Below are positions 38,338 through 48,379 of a stretch of 64,000 nucleotides of DNA, piece after piece. The stretch is taken from contig NZ_JABKKE010000010.1 of assembly GCF_013166575.1 (NCBI RefSeq), positions 1 to 64,000 on the forward strand, in the 5' to 3' direction. Source of the stretch: Xylanibacter rodentium. Its GTDB lineage: Bacteria; Bacteroidota; Bacteroidia; Bacteroidales; Bacteroidaceae. The stretch's first letter is position 1. Each line of letters begins with the position of its first letter. Position numbers and translations under genes: made by a program. The notes under the pieces were generated by a model. The model had not been told where the DNA came from, ran no database searches, and saw only the letters and a program-made list of their open reading frames with translations.

Positions 38338-40869
38338 ATGACCAGCCAATTTTCACCTAAAGTATCGGAAATACTCGCCTACAGTAGGGAGGAAGCCACA
38401 CGACTGGCCAGTCGATCGGTTGGCCCGGAACACCTGTTACTCGGTATGCTCAAAATGAAAAACGGTCCGGTAGCAGAGGTGTTTAGAAGACTTAACATCG
38501 ACTTACAATCCGTAAAAGCAGATTTGGAAGACCGAGTTAGAGAAGACGAACTCAGACTACCGATAAAAACAACTGAACTTGTATTAAATGAAAAAGCTAG
38601 CAATATATTGAAGCTCGCTGTTCTTGAAGCCCGTATACAACATACACAACGTGTAGACGAACAACACCTACTGCTCGCAATACTGCACGATCAAGTTGAC
38701 AACGGAGCCAAATATATACTGGAGATTAACAATATAAATTATGAAGACGTTTTCGCCATGTTGCAACTAAACAACAACACTTACGACGGTATAGGATTGC
38801 CTGATGAGGATGAGGATGATATGGAGCAAATTAATGATTCTAAAAATCATACCAGCAACTCATCCAAAATAGCACATACGCAGAAACAGCAAAGTAAAAC
38901 ACCGGTTCTCGACAACTTCGGTACCGACATGACACAAGTTGCCACCGAGGGAAAATTAGACCCTATCGTCGGACGCGAACGTGAAATAATGAGAGTTGTA
39001 GAGATTTTATGCCGACGCAAAAAAAACAATCCTATACTTATAGGTGAACCTGGAGTAGGAAAGAGTGCTATTGTCGAAGGACTGGCACAAATGATAGCCT
39101 CACGCCATGTATCACCGGTGCTTTTCGGGAAAAGGGTGATAAGTCTCGACATGACGTCTTTAGTGGCGGGAACAAAATACCGCGGTCAGTTTGAAGAGCG
39201 AATAAGAGCTCTGATAAAGGAAATCGAACAGAACCCCGATGTTATAATATTCATTGACGAAATACATACACTCGTGGGAGCCGGCTCTACACCTGGAAGC
39301 ATGGATGCAGCCAACATTCTAAAACCGGCATTAGCAAGAGGCACGATACAGTGCATAGGTGCTACCACACTTGACGAATACCGCAACAGCATAGAAAAAG
39401 ATGGAGCTTTGGAACGACGATTCCAAAAAGTGATTGTTGAGCCGACAACGGCCGACGAGACACTTACAATACTGAGCAATATAAAAGACCGGTATGAGCG
39501 CCATCACCATGTAATATATACGGATGAGGCTATTGAGGCATGTGTCAAACTGACAGCCCGATACATCACCGACCGACAGTTTCCCGACAAAGCCATTGAC
39601 GCACTTGACGAAGTCGGCTCTCGGGTACATTTGGGTAGCGTACAGATTCCGCCTGAGATAACCGAAAAGGAGAAAGAAATAAAGTATATCAAAGAGAAGA
39701 AACAAAGTGCTGTGATAAATCAGAACTTTGAACTGGCTGCGGGATACCGCGACAGACAGACGGAACTGGAAGCAGAACTGAAAGAACTAAATGAGAAATG
39801 GACAAACGGAGAAAGCGGTGAACGTCAGACCGTGACCGAACATGATGTGGCTGACGTGGTTTCGATGATGACCGGAATTCCCGTACAACGCATGGCACAG
39901 GCCGAGGGAATACGCCTGAAAGGCATGGCTGCCGAATTGAAAGGTGCCGTAATAGCACAGGATGCAGCCATAGACAAAATGGTGAAAGCCATACAACGCA
40001 ACCGTGTGGGACTGAAAGACCCCAACCGCCCTATTGGCGCATTCATGTTTCTCGGCCCGACCGGTGTAGGAAAGACCTATCTGACAAAAAAACTGGCCGA
40101 GTTCATGTTTGGTTCGACAGATGCACTGATACGCATTGACATGAGCGAATATACCGAAAGTTTCAACGTGTCAAGACTTATCGGAGCGCCTCCGGGATAT
40201 GTGGGTTACGAAGAAGGCGGACAACTGACGGAGCGTGTGCGCCGTCATCCCTACTCCATCGTATTGCTGGACGAGATAGAGAAGGCTCACGGCAATGTGT
40301 ATAACCTGCTTTTGCAAGTACTTGACGAAGGACGACTGACAGACGGCAACGGCCGCTTTGTCGATTTCCGCAACACGGTAATCATAATGACAAGCAATGC
40401 CGGAACAAAGCAGTTAAAAGATTTTTCGCGTGGTGTAGGATTCAATGCCACAACCATAGGTCCGGCACTCAACGAGAAAGACAAGGAATATGCACGCGGT
40501 ATAATACAGAAGTCACTCAGCAAACAGTTCTCACCCGAATTTCTCAACCGTCTTGACGAAATTGTAACGTTCGACCAGCTGGATCTTGAGGCTATAAAAA
40601 AGATAACGGATATTGAAATCATCGGGATGCTCAAGCGCGTGGAAACATTGGGATACAAAGTCGAGATAAGCGATAAGGCCAAAGAGTTTGTTGCCTCAAA
40701 AGGATATGACGTACAGTTCGGGGCGCGCCCGCTGAAACGTTCCATACAAACTTATATAGAGGACGGACTGAGCGAACTGATAATAAACAACGAACCGGCA
40801 CCAGGCACGACAATACGCATTGACAAAAAAGAAAATGCGGAAGAACTGACGCTGGAAGTCAAGAATTAA
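38338..40869 (+). CDS. clpC: ATP-dependent Clp protease ATP-binding subunit ClpC
   Basis: An 843-residue HSP100 protein. Clp_N double repeat (about 1-145), acidic linker, first AAA+ with GEPGVGKS (D1), a UVR-type middle segment (near 460-490, NQNFELAAGYRDRQ), second AAA+ with GPTGVGKT (D2), and the C-terminal Clp D2-small domain (FGARPLKR). It unfolds substrates for ClpP in the cytoplasm. The linker near 155-200 (GLPDEDEDDMEQ...) is longer than in Firmicutes ClpC. It is a single gene, facing tilS with a shared terminator. Confidence 0.95.
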   Translation: MTSQFSPKVSEILAYSREEATRLASRSVGPEHLLLGMLKMKNGPVAEVFRRLNIDLQSVKADLEDRVREDELRLPIKTTELVLNEKASNILKLAVLEARIQHTQRVDEQHLLLAILHDQVDNGAKYILEINNINYEDVFAMLQLNNNTYDGIGLPDEDEDDMEQINDSKNHTSNSSKIAHTQKQQSKTPVLDNFGTDMTQVATEGKLDPIVGREREIMRVVEILCRRKKNNPILIGEPGVGKSAIVEGLAQMIASRHVSPVLFGKRVISLDMTSLVAGTKYRGQFEERIRALIKEIEQNPDVIIFIDEIHTLVGAGSTPGSMDAANILKPALARGTIQCIGATTLDEYRNSIEKDGALERRFQKVIVEPTTADETLTILSNIKDRYERHHHVIYTDEAIEACVKLTARYITDRQFPDKAIDALDEVGSRVHLGSVQIPPEITEKEKEIKYIKEKKQSAVINQNFELAAGYRDRQTELEAELKELNEKWTNGESGERQTVTEHDVADVVSMMTGIPVQRMAQAEGIRLKGMAAELKGAVIAQDAAIDKMVKAIQRNRVGLKDPNRPIGAFMFLGPTGVGKTYLTKKLAEFMFGSTDALIRIDMSEYTESFNVSRLIGAPPGYVGYEEGGQLTERVRRHPYSIVLLDEIEKAHGNVYNLLLQVLDEGRLTDGNGRFVDFRNTVIIMTSNAGTKQLKDFSRGVGFNATTIGPALNEKDKEYARGIIQKSLSKQFSPEFLNRLDEIVTFDQLDLEAIKKITDIEIIGMLKRVETLGYKVEISDKAKEFVASKGYDVQFGARPLKRSIQTYIEDGLSELIINNEPAPGTTIRIDKKENAEELTLEVKN

Positions 40870-40881
40870 AAATAAAGAGTA

Positions 40882-40943
40882 AAAAGTCAAGAGTTATGAT
40901 TACTATACCAATCAGGTAAAGCACATCATAACTCTTGACTTTT
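40882..40943. terminator. Bidirectional terminator between clpC and tilS
   Basis: Perfect 19-bp arms AAAAGTCAAGAGTTATGAT (40882-40900) and its complement (40925-40943), with flanking A and T tracts on both sides. The right arm just touches the tilS stop codon. Confidence 0.85.
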
Positions 40944-42312
40944 AATTCTTAGCTTTTTCTATTTTCAGCCTGACTACTCTCCGGCTATGCGTAGTTATGC
41001 GAAAGCGATTGTCCGGACGCTCACCCACCAGCCAGACTATATCTCCATTACAATCGGCAAGCACTATACTGCGGCGCTTATCGAAAAGAGTACGCTTACG
41101 ATCAGTGAGATAGTCGCTCACAAGTTTTGAACCACGCATACCCAAAGGCACGAAACGATCACCGGCAGCAGCAGGCCGCAAAACGAGCGGAAACGACACT
41201 TTATCAGCATCAAGACACACCGTATCAGCAGTACGTGGCAATACGAAATCGCTATCGATATCATGCTGTGAAACAGTAATACGACGCCCGTCAGAAAGGA
41301 CATATACCCCAGGGTCTATTATTTTCATAAGTCTTATCGCTACGTGCCGCGGTTCGATAATAATGCGCCCACGGTCTATAAGTAGATCAAATCCGGAAGA
41401 GGAGTAAACACGCCCCGATGATGATACATCAATATTGGCATACACCTGTTCAACCTGAGCCGAAGTAAAACCATAGTCACTGAGTATACTGTACAGCAGG
41501 CTTTCGGGTGACGGTTCGGCCATCAGACGGGCCGTCACCAAAATGACCCCACTGCAAGACGGTACAATAACATCCTGACCGACAGATTCCGTCACGCGAC
41601 GGCGACCGGCGGACATAGCATCATCAAACACACGGACGGCCTCACCGACATATTCCGCAGTACGACGGATATTGTCTGTTGCCGAAGGATTTATCTCTTT
41701 CAGCAGGGGAATTACGTTCAGCCTGAACTTGTTGCGCGTAACATCGTCTACAAGGTTTGTACTGTCAGTGACATAATCCTGACCCTCAGAAGCTAAATAA
41801 CTTTCAATGTCAGAACGGCTGATGCAAAGGAGCGGACGACGCACATATCCGTTTATCGGACGTATGCCAGTCAACCCGTGTATACCTGTGCCACGCACAA
41901 GGTTCATCAGCAGCGTCTCAACACTGTCGTCGCTATGATGAGCCACACAGATATCGGCAGCACCTATATCATGGCGCAACTGCTCAAAATATCGGTAGCG
42001 CAATTCACGAGCGGCCATCTCAATGCTTATCTTGTGAAGCGAAGCATATTCGGCAGTTGCAAAATGAGCGACATGGAAAGGCACGCCGCGTTCGTCACAC
42101 AATGACTTCACGAAACGCTCGTCGCGGCACGATTCCTCACCACGCAGATGGAAATTGCAATGGGCCACCTCCACATCATAGCCCAAAGACATCAAGAGCA
42201 GAAGCAAGGCCACGCTGTCAGCTCCTCCACTGAGAGCTACGATATGCTTGGCTTTGCTGTCCAGCATCCCATAGCGGTCAATATACGCCGATACAATATC
42301 TTTTGTTGTCAA
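40942..42312 (-). CDS. tilS: tRNA(Ile)-lysidine synthetase
   Basis: A 456-residue protein. The N-terminal PP-loop ATPase has ALSGGADSVALL (near 28-39), plus HCNFHLRGEES and the RxxRY-type downstream motifs (MAARELRYRYF). A C-terminal TilS substrate-binding domain (about 375-450) contains GMRGSKLVSDYLTDRK. It converts C34 of the AUA-decoding tRNA-Ile to lysidine and is essential. It begins only 3 bp downstream of the RlmI-like gene, so the two are co-transcribed. Confidence 0.95.
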   Translation of the reverse strand: MTTKDIVSAYIDRYGMLDSKAKHIVALSGGADSVALLLLLMSLGYDVEVAHCNFHLRGEESCRDERFVKSLCDERGVPFHVAHFATAEYASLHKISIEMAARELRYRYFEQLRHDIGAADICVAHHSDDSVETLLMNLVRGTGIHGLTGIRPINGYVRRPLLCISRSDIESYLASEGQDYVTDSTNLVDDVTRNKFRLNVIPLLKEINPSATDNIRRTAEYVGEAVRVFDDAMSAGRRRVTESVGQDVIVPSCSGVILVTARLMAEPSPESLLYSILSDYGFTSAQVEQVYANIDVSSSGRVYSSSGFDLLIDRGRIIIEPRHVAIRLMKIIDPGVYVLSDGRRITVSQHDIDSDFVLPRTADTVCLDADKVSFPLVLRPAAAGDRFVPLGMRGSKLVSDYLTDRKRTLFDKRRSIVLADCNGDIVWLVGERPDNRFRITTHSRRVVRLKIEKAKN

Positions 42313-42315
42313 GGC

Positions 42316-43497
42316 TCACTCTACGTATAATACAAGTCCTTTGAGGTATTCGCCCTCAGGATGATAAATATTGATGGGATGATCGGCAGGCTGGTGCAAC
42401 TGATGAAGTATGCGTACTTTACGTCCTGACATGGCGGCAGCCGTGAAGACAGCATTGCGGAAATTGTCTTTCGTTATCACCTGACTGCACGAAAACGTGA
42501 ACAATATGCCGCCGCTTTTTATCTTCTCAAAGGCTTTGGCATTTAGACGGCAGTAACCTTTGAGCGCATTACGTATGGCCCCCCTATGCTTGGCAAAAGC
42601 CGGCGGATCGAGAATCACGATATCATAGTGACTCCCGGCCTCATCAAGATACTTGAAAGCATCTTCACAGAATGCTTCATGACGGGTATCGCCAGGGAAA
42701 TTCAGTTCAACATTGCGACGTGTCAGTTCAATGGCCTTGGCACTACTGTCCACGGAATGCACAAGGGAAGCCCCGCCACGCATGGCATAAAAGGAGAATC
42801 CACCGGTATAACAGAACATATTGAGCACCTTGCGACCATAAGAGTAACGCTCAAGCAGACTACGGTTTTCACGTTGGTCGACAAAGAAACCGGTCTTTTG
42901 CCCCTTCAGCCAGTCTACATGGAAACGCAGACCGTTTTCCATTGCCGTATTGTCATCACTACTGCCATAGATGAATCCGTTCTCTTGTCCGAGGTCAGCC
43001 TTGAACGGCAAGGTTGTCTCGCTCTTATAGTATATATTCTCTATCCGTCCGTCAGAAACCTTGACGATAGCCTGAGCCACATCCATACGACATATATGCA
43101 TGCCCACGCTGTGAGCCTGCATGACAGCTGTCTTTCCATAAACATCGACCACAAGTCCGGGCAGATTGTCTCCCTCGCCATGCACCAAACGATAAGTATT
43201 GTTTGTGGAATTGTCGGCTATACCCATGGCAACGCGCAGACGTAGTGCCGAGCGTATGCGCGACTCCCAAAAAGACGAATCCACAGTAACGTCACGAAAA
43301 GACAAGACACGAACTGCAATAGACCCTATCTGATAATGTCCCACAGCGATGAAATCACCAGATGAGGTGATTACTCTCACTGTATCACCTTCTTCTATAC
43401 CGTCATCGGCATGATGGATGGCACCCGAAAATACCCATGGATGAAAGCGCTTGAGACTATCTTCCTTGCCTCGCTTTAGATATATCTGCTTATACAT
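42316..43497 (-). CDS. RlmI-like class I rRNA methyltransferase
   Basis: A 393-residue protein. An N-terminal PUA domain (about 1-75, RFHPWVFSGAI) is followed by a middle EEHEE domain. The Rossmann methyltransferase has VLNMFCYTGGFSFYAMRGGA (SAM site), DPPAFAKHRGA (catalytic motif) and a conserved Cys after FTFSCS. E. coli RlmI makes 5-methylcytosine at position 1962 of 23S rRNA, and this is the closest named relative. I do not assign the exact target base with certainty. It has an ATG at 43497 and is 64 bp from the exonuclease gene. Confidence 0.9.
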   Translation of the reverse strand: MYKQIYLKRGKEDSLKRFHPWVFSGAIHHADDGIEEGDTVRVITSSGDFIAVGHYQIGSIAVRVLSFRDVTVDSSFWESRIRSALRLRVAMGIADNSTNNTYRLVHGEGDNLPGLVVDVYGKTAVMQAHSVGMHICRMDVAQAIVKVSDGRIENIYYKSETTLPFKADLGQENGFIYGSSDDNTAMENGLRFHVDWLKGQKTGFFVDQRENRSLLERYSYGRKVLNMFCYTGGFSFYAMRGGASLVHSVDSSAKAIELTRRNVELNFPGDTRHEAFCEDAFKYLDEAGSHYDIVILDPPAFAKHRGAIRNALKGYCRLNAKAFEKIKSGGILFTFSCSQVITKDNFRNAVFTAAAMSGRKVRILHQLHQPADHPINIYHPEGEYLKGLVLYVE

Positions 43498-43561
43498 TGT
43501 TTATAGTGTAATTATATAATTTCGAAAGAACATACAATGAATCATTGACATATAATCATAC

Positions 43562-44194
43562 CTACGCTTTAATGTCTGAATCCTTTATTATCAGCTCATA
43601 ATCGCCAGTCGCCTTAAGACGCTGAAGCTCTTCGTAGAGATTGATACATGTCCAGGCATCCGTAGCTGCATAAAGTTTCTGCTTGTCTGAAAGGACATCG
43701 GCTTCCCAATTGGTCAGCCGCTGGTGCTTGCTTATCTTCTGTCCGAAAAAATTAGCATACAGCTTTTGCAGACTAAGATCCTCTACACCGATCTCTCTGA
43801 CATGATCCTGCAAGTCAATAAAATTGCCGGGGGTAAAGTCTGCAACCCTTCGCAACATTGTAAGGTCATCGTTAAGAGACAGACCTATCTTAGGCACGGT
43901 TGTGTCTTCGAGCAGTCGTTTTATTACAGGGGATATTCCTATATGATTCAGACGAAAAAGAAAACAGGTGTCATATGACGAAACCTGAAGCAAGGCAACT
44001 CTATGTACGACACCCCGCTTGAACGAAGGACGTGTCTCCGTATCAACACCGAGTATAGGCATTGAGAGCAAATAATCTACGGCTCGCTCAGCCTCGAAAT
44101 CGGAAAGGACCACAACAATGCGTCCCTCAAAAAGCACACGTGGCAACGACGCTATACGCGACTTGTCGTACTTGTTATATAATAGTTTTTTCAT
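43562..44194 (-). CDS. DEDDy-type 3'-5' exonuclease (RNase D-like)
   Basis: A 210-residue protein made of a single exonuclease domain. Exo I is GVDTETRPS, Exo II is in GLSLNDDL, and Exo III is YAATDAW, giving the D-E-D-D-y set with the tyrosine form. It lacks the HRDC domains of E. coli RNase D. Its likely role is 3'-end trimming of structured RNA, or DNA. Whether it shares a transcript with the downstream RlmI-like gene and tilS is uncertain (64-bp gap). It is divergent from ftsK. Confidence 0.9.
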   Translation of the reverse strand: MKKLLYNKYDKSRIASLPRVLFEGRIVVVLSDFEAERAVDYLLSMPILGVDTETRPSFKRGVVHRVALLQVSSYDTCFLFRLNHIGISPVIKRLLEDTTVPKIGLSLNDDLTMLRRVADFTPGNFIDLQDHVREIGVEDLSLQKLYANFFGQKISKHQRLTNWEADVLSDKQKLYAATDAWTCINLYEELQRLKATGDYELIIKDSDIKA

Positions 44195-44214
44195 TATCGG
44201 CTGTTTTCAAACTG

Positions 44215-44222
44215 CAAAAATA
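44215..44222 (-). promoter_or_regulatory. -7 element for the exonuclease gene
   Basis: Minus-strand TATTTTTG (44222-44215), 21 bp upstream of the ATG. No clear -33 box. Confidence 0.45.
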
Positions 44223-44265
44223 CAAAAAAGCAATGAGTTTATTATAAAATATAAGTTTTTTCTGC

Positions 44266-44273
44266 TACTTTTG
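44266..44273 (+). promoter_or_regulatory. -7 element for the ftsK operon
   Basis: TACTTTTG, 25 bp before the ftsK ATG and facing away from the exonuclease -7 element. Confidence 0.5.
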
Positions 44274-44297
44274 CAGAATAATTGAGAAAGTTTGGAG

Positions 44298-46781
44298 ATG
44301 GCAAAACGTAAAAAAGCAAATAATACAACATCGTTCAGCGAAAGCATCGGCTTCAGCAAAGTATTCCATAACGAGAAACTGAACTTTATGACCGGCCTCG
44401 CTTCACTAATCATAGCCATATATATGACGATGGCATTCATATCATTTTTCACCACAGGGAATGCAGACCAGAGTCTTATTGAAGTCCCGAGAGCAGGAGA
44501 AATCATGAACGAGAAAAGAGAATTCATGAACAACTGCGGTTCGATAGGCGCATATACAGCATATTATTTCGTAAAACGCTGTTTCGGCATTGCGGCATTC
44601 CTGATACCCACATTCCTGATAATGATATCATTAAAGATGATGAGGGTATACATAATAAACCTGTCGAAATGGTTTATCTGCATGACAATCATTATGGTAT
44701 GGGCCTCGGTGACACTTGCCAAATTCATTACGCCATTGTTTCCAAACAGCAGTTTCAACACCGGCGGCGACCATGGCCAATACATTGCAAGATGGATAGA
44801 AAACCTTGTAGGATCGCCCGGACTGACTGCACTGCTGTGTCTTGTGGCTGTCGGTTTCCTCACATATATCAGTACCGAAACGATATATGTTATAAGAAAA
44901 ATGCTCAATCCTGTAAAATTTTTCACTGACAGGGTGAAGTTTGAAATAAGCAACAACAAGGAAATGAGACTGGAGACGGAAAGCGACGAGATGGAGACGG
45001 AACCGGAACACATCGTGGAAGACCCGGATACATTTGACAACCCCGAAGCACAGACTATAAATTTCGATGAAGATACCGCTATGCAGGATACACCGGAAAG
45101 AGCGGAAAACGACAATCCGAAAGACCGTGCCGATATGACAGACACACAAGCCGAAAGCACAAAAAGAACTGACCCTGAAATGGATATCAAAGTGGGCAAG
45201 AGCGAAGAGAAAGCGCATGGAAAAAAATTAGTAAATCCCGATGATGAAGAGATGGCACCATACGATCCGAAACTCGACTTGGAAAACTATCACTATCCCA
45301 CTCTCGACCTGCTGAAAAAGTATGAAAACGACGGCAAACCATATATCGATATGGCTGAACAGACGGCAAACAAGAACCGTATTGTCGAGGTACTGCGCAA
45401 CTTCGGTGTGGAAATAAGCAGCATCAAGGCCACTGTCGGCCCGACCATAACACTATATGAGATAACCCCTGCACAAGGAGTCCGCATTTCTAAAATACGC
45501 AATCTGGAAGACGACATCGCACTAAGTCTTTCTGCATTGGGCATACGTATCATTGCCCCTATACCCGGCAAAGGGACCATAGGTATCGAAGTGCCGAACG
45601 CCAAGCCTAACATCGTGTCGATGGAGAGCATACTCAACTCGAAGAAGTTTCAGGAAAGCGTTATGGAACTGCCATGTGCCATTGGCAAGACCATCACAAA
45701 CGAGGTGTTCATGTTTGACTTGGCAAAGATACCCCATCTGCTCGTGGCCGGCGCTACCGGACAAGGCAAGTCCGTTGGACTGAACACCATCATCACATCA
45801 ATGCTGTATAAAAAACATCCGGCAGAACTGAAGATTGTGCTGATCGACCCGAAAAAGGTTGAGTTCAGCATATACGGCCCAATAGCCAACCACTTCCTGG
45901 CAAAAGTTCCTGACGAAGACTCAGAACCTATAATAACAGACGTAACAAAGGTTGTGCGCACACTCAACAGCCTCTGCAAAGAGATGGACACACGCTATGA
46001 CCTTCTGAAAATAGCTGGAGCAAGAAATATAAAGGAATATAACAAAAAATTCAAGGACAGACAGCTAAACCCGCAAAAAGGCCACAAGTTCATGCCATAC
46101 ATCGTGGTCATCATCGACGAGTTCGGAGACCTGATAATGACTGCAGGAAAAGAAATAGAACTGCCCATAGCACGCATTGCCCAATTGGCACGCGCTGTAG
46201 GCATTCACATGGTAATTGCCACACAGCGACCCACAACAACCATCATCACAGGTAACATCAAAGCCAATTTCCCTGGAAGAATAGCTTTCAAAGTGAGTGC
46301 GATGATAGACTCAAAAACCATCCTCGACCGCCCCGGTGCCAACCAACTGATAGGACGTGGCGATTTGCTTTTCCTCAACGGCAATGAACCGGTGCGTGTC
46401 CAATGCGCATTTGTAGACACTCCGGAGGTAGAGAACATCAACAACTTCATCGCCAGACAACAAGGTTATCTCACACCGTTCGAACTTCCGGAGCCAGACA
46501 CCGACACCGGCAGCGGAGCAGACGGCGCACCCGACGTAGACATGCAGCATCTTGATCCGCTGTTCGAAGAAGCGGCACGCCTGATAGTACTCAATCAATC
46601 GGGAAGTACAAGCCTCATACAGCGCAAATTCTCGATAGGCTACAACCGTGCGGGACGACTGATGGACCAATTGGAGAAAGCCGGCGTTGTAGGGGCCGCC
46701 ATGGGAAGCAAGCCACGAGAAGTAATGATTCAAGACGAGGTCAGCCTCGACAATCTGCTGAATTCATGGACAAAGAGATAG
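44298..46781 (+). CDS. ftsK: DNA translocase FtsK
   Basis: About 827 residues from ATG 44298; a TTG two codons earlier is less likely. Four TM helices lie at about 30-200. An acidic, low-complexity linker covers about 210-320. The motor has Walker A GATGQGKS, Walker B VVIIDEFGDL and the FtsK signature around TQRPTTTIITG. The C-terminal gamma winged helix (about 765-827) has the recognition segment STSLIQRKFSIGYNRAGRLMD. It pumps chromosome ends through the septum and promotes dimer resolution. It is first in an operon with the LolA-like, DUF4491 and rlmH genes. Confidence 0.96.
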   Translation: MAKRKKANNTTSFSESIGFSKVFHNEKLNFMTGLASLIIAIYMTMAFISFFTTGNADQSLIEVPRAGEIMNEKREFMNNCGSIGAYTAYYFVKRCFGIAAFLIPTFLIMISLKMMRVYIINLSKWFICMTIIMVWASVTLAKFITPLFPNSSFNTGGDHGQYIARWIENLVGSPGLTALLCLVAVGFLTYISTETIYVIRKMLNPVKFFTDRVKFEISNNKEMRLETESDEMETEPEHIVEDPDTFDNPEAQTINFDEDTAMQDTPERAENDNPKDRADMTDTQAESTKRTDPEMDIKVGKSEEKAHGKKLVNPDDEEMAPYDPKLDLENYHYPTLDLLKKYENDGKPYIDMAEQTANKNRIVEVLRNFGVEISSIKATVGPTITLYEITPAQGVRISKIRNLEDDIALSLSALGIRIIAPIPGKGTIGIEVPNAKPNIVSMESILNSKKFQESVMELPCAIGKTITNEVFMFDLAKIPHLLVAGATGQGKSVGLNTIITSMLYKKHPAELKIVLIDPKKVEFSIYGPIANHFLAKVPDEDSEPIITDVTKVVRTLNSLCKEMDTRYDLLKIAGARNIKEYNKKFKDRQLNPQKGHKFMPYIVVIIDEFGDLIMTAGKEIELPIARIAQLARAVGIHMVIATQRPTTTIITGNIKANFPGRIAFKVSAMIDSKTILDRPGANQLIGRGDLLFLNGNEPVRVQCAFVDTPEVENINNFIARQQGYLTPFELPEPDTDTGSGADGAPDVDMQHLDPLFEEAARLIVLNQSGSTSLIQRKFSIGYNRAGRLMDQLEKAGVVGAAMGSKPREVMIQDEVSLDNLLNSWTKR

Positions 46782-46854
46782 ACAGAAACGGATATTTGTG
46801 TAAATACAGTAATTAAAGAGATTGACCTATTTATTTAATGTAACAGACAAGACA

Positions 46855-47454
46855 ATGAAAAAAATCAGCCTTATATTAATATCGATGTTAATGTGCAACA
46901 TCATGATTGCCCAAACGGCAAAGAGCGTACTCGACAAGATAGCAGCAACAATAAGCAGCCGGACGGGGGTTACAGCCAACTTCAAGATATCAAACGTACA
47001 GAACGGAGGCATCAGCGGAACAATATCGGTGAAGGGAAAGAAATTCTATGCCACAACATCACAAGCCAACGTTTGGTTCGACGGAAAGACCCAATGGACC
47101 TATATGAAGAACAACAACGAAGTAAACGTCAACACACCTGGAGAAAACGAACTGCAGGCCATCAATCCGTACAACTTCATAAACATATATAAAAGCGGAT
47201 TCACATACAGTATGAAGACTACCGGAAGCAACTACGAAGTACATCTCAAGGCAACAAACAGCAAACGTAGCATTCAGGAAATGTATATCTATGCCAACAA
47301 GACCACCTATGTACCGTCGCAAATAAAGATGAGACAAGGCAACAAATGGAGTACAATAAGCATCAGCGGTCTGAAAAGGTCGGCACTGAACGACAACATG
47401 TTCCGCTTCAATCCCAAATCATATCCCAACGTCGAGATAATAGACCTGAGATAA
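46855..47454 (+). CDS. LolA-like outer-membrane lipoprotein carrier
   Basis: Start at ATG 46855, which gives the signal peptide MKKISLILISMLMCNIMIAQ; an upstream ATG at 46822 would bury it. About 199 residues. The pattern of an early helix, then beta-strands containing VKGKKFYATTSQANVWFDGKTQW, fits the incomplete beta-barrel of the LolA/LolB fold. LolA ferries lipoproteins across the periplasm. This divergent family often follows ftsK in Bacteroidales. The gap to ftsK is 73 bp. Confidence 0.8.
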   Translation: MKKISLILISMLMCNIMIAQTAKSVLDKIAATISSRTGVTANFKISNVQNGGISGTISVKGKKFYATTSQANVWFDGKTQWTYMKNNNEVNVNTPGENELQAINPYNFINIYKSGFTYSMKTTGSNYEVHLKATNSKRSIQEMYIYANKTTYVPSQIKMRQGNKWSTISISGLKRSALNDNMFRFNPKSYPNVEIIDLR

Positions 47455-47501
47455 CTGAAATAACCGACATCACTCTATAACCACAACCAAAACATACCCA
47501 T

Positions 47502-47810
47502 ATGCAGTTGTATTTCACAGGAATAATCATAGCAGTCAGCACATTTCTTATTATAGGCGTATTCCATCCAATAGTAATAAAGACGGAATATCACACTGGC
47601 ACACGTTTCTGGTGGATCTTCCTACTGACAGGAGTGGCAGCCATTGCCTCCGCCCTGTTCGTAGAAAACGTTATCGTTTCGTCAGTACTCGGTGTAACAG
47701 GAGCATCGCTGCTATGGTCCATCGGAGAGTTGTTCGACCAAAAGAAACGTGTAAAGAAAGGATGGTTTCCGATGAATCCGAAACGTAAGCACGAATACGA
47801 GGACAAATGA
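47502..47810 (+). CDS. DUF4491 small membrane protein
   Basis: A 102-residue protein with three hydrophobic helices (about 4-25, 36-55, 58-75) and a basic tail (KKRVKKGWFPMNPKRKHEYED). It matches the DUF4491 family of Bacteroidales inner-membrane proteins, function unknown. The stop overlaps the rlmH ATG (ATGA), indicating coupling. Confidence 0.8.
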   Translation: MQLYFTGIIIAVSTFLIIGVFHPIVIKTEYHTGTRFWWIFLLTGVAAIASALFVENVIVSSVLGVTGASLLWSIGELFDQKKRVKKGWFPMNPKRKHEYEDK

Positions 47811-48277
47811 AGACACTGCTGATACTCGTTGGGAAAACCGCTGACAAGAACTTTACAGCAGGCATAAATGACTATGTGCAGCGCATAAACCATTACATGC
47901 CGTTTGATATCATTACCATCCCCGAACTGAAAAACACGAAGAAGCTGACAGAGAATCAGCAAAAGCAACTTGAAGGCGAACTGATTGTAAAATACATACA
48001 GACATCGGACTATGTAGTACTTATGGACGAACACGGCAAAGAATATAGAAGCACGGACTTTGCAAAGTGGCTCGTACAGAAACAGAATACCGCCCGCAGA
48101 CTTGTCTTCGTAATAGGCGGACCATACGGATTCTCACAACAGATATACGACAAGGCCAACGAAATGATATCGTTGTCCAAGATGACGTTCTCACATCAGA
48201 TGGTACGCCTCATATTCACCGAACAACTATATAGAGCATGCACCATCATCAAGGGTGAACCGTATCATCATGAGTAA
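47807..48277 (+). CDS. rlmH: 23S rRNA (pseudouridine-1915) N3-methyltransferase RlmH
   Basis: A 156-residue SPOUT methyltransferase with the knot signatures VIGGPYGFSQ and LSLSKMTFSHQMVRLIFTEQ (given by ends: SKMTF...FTEQL) and the C-terminal YHHE. It methylates pseudouridine 1915 in helix 69 of 23S rRNA on the assembled ribosome. Typical length for the family. Confidence 0.96.
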   Translation: MKTLLILVGKTADKNFTAGINDYVQRINHYMPFDIITIPELKNTKKLTENQQKQLEGELIVKYIQTSDYVVLMDEHGKEYRSTDFAKWLVQKQNTARRLVFVIGGPYGFSQQIYDKANEMISLSKMTFSHQMVRLIFTEQLYRACTIIKGEPYHHE

Positions 48278-48311
48278 TCCCGCAACACAGAGCCTTCTGC
48301 ATGATATACAA

Positions 48312-48352
48312 AAAAAGACAGACCATACATCAATCGTACGGCCTGTCTTTTT
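48312..48352. terminator. Bidirectional terminator between rlmH and DUF4295
   Basis: Arms 48312-48328 and 48336-48352 (AAAAAGACAGACCATAC with GTACGGCCTGTCTTTTT) pair over 17 bp using two G-U wobbles, with A and T tracts at both ends. Confidence 0.85.
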
Positions 48353-48379
48353 ATATTAATAAGTTATAAGATAAAATCT

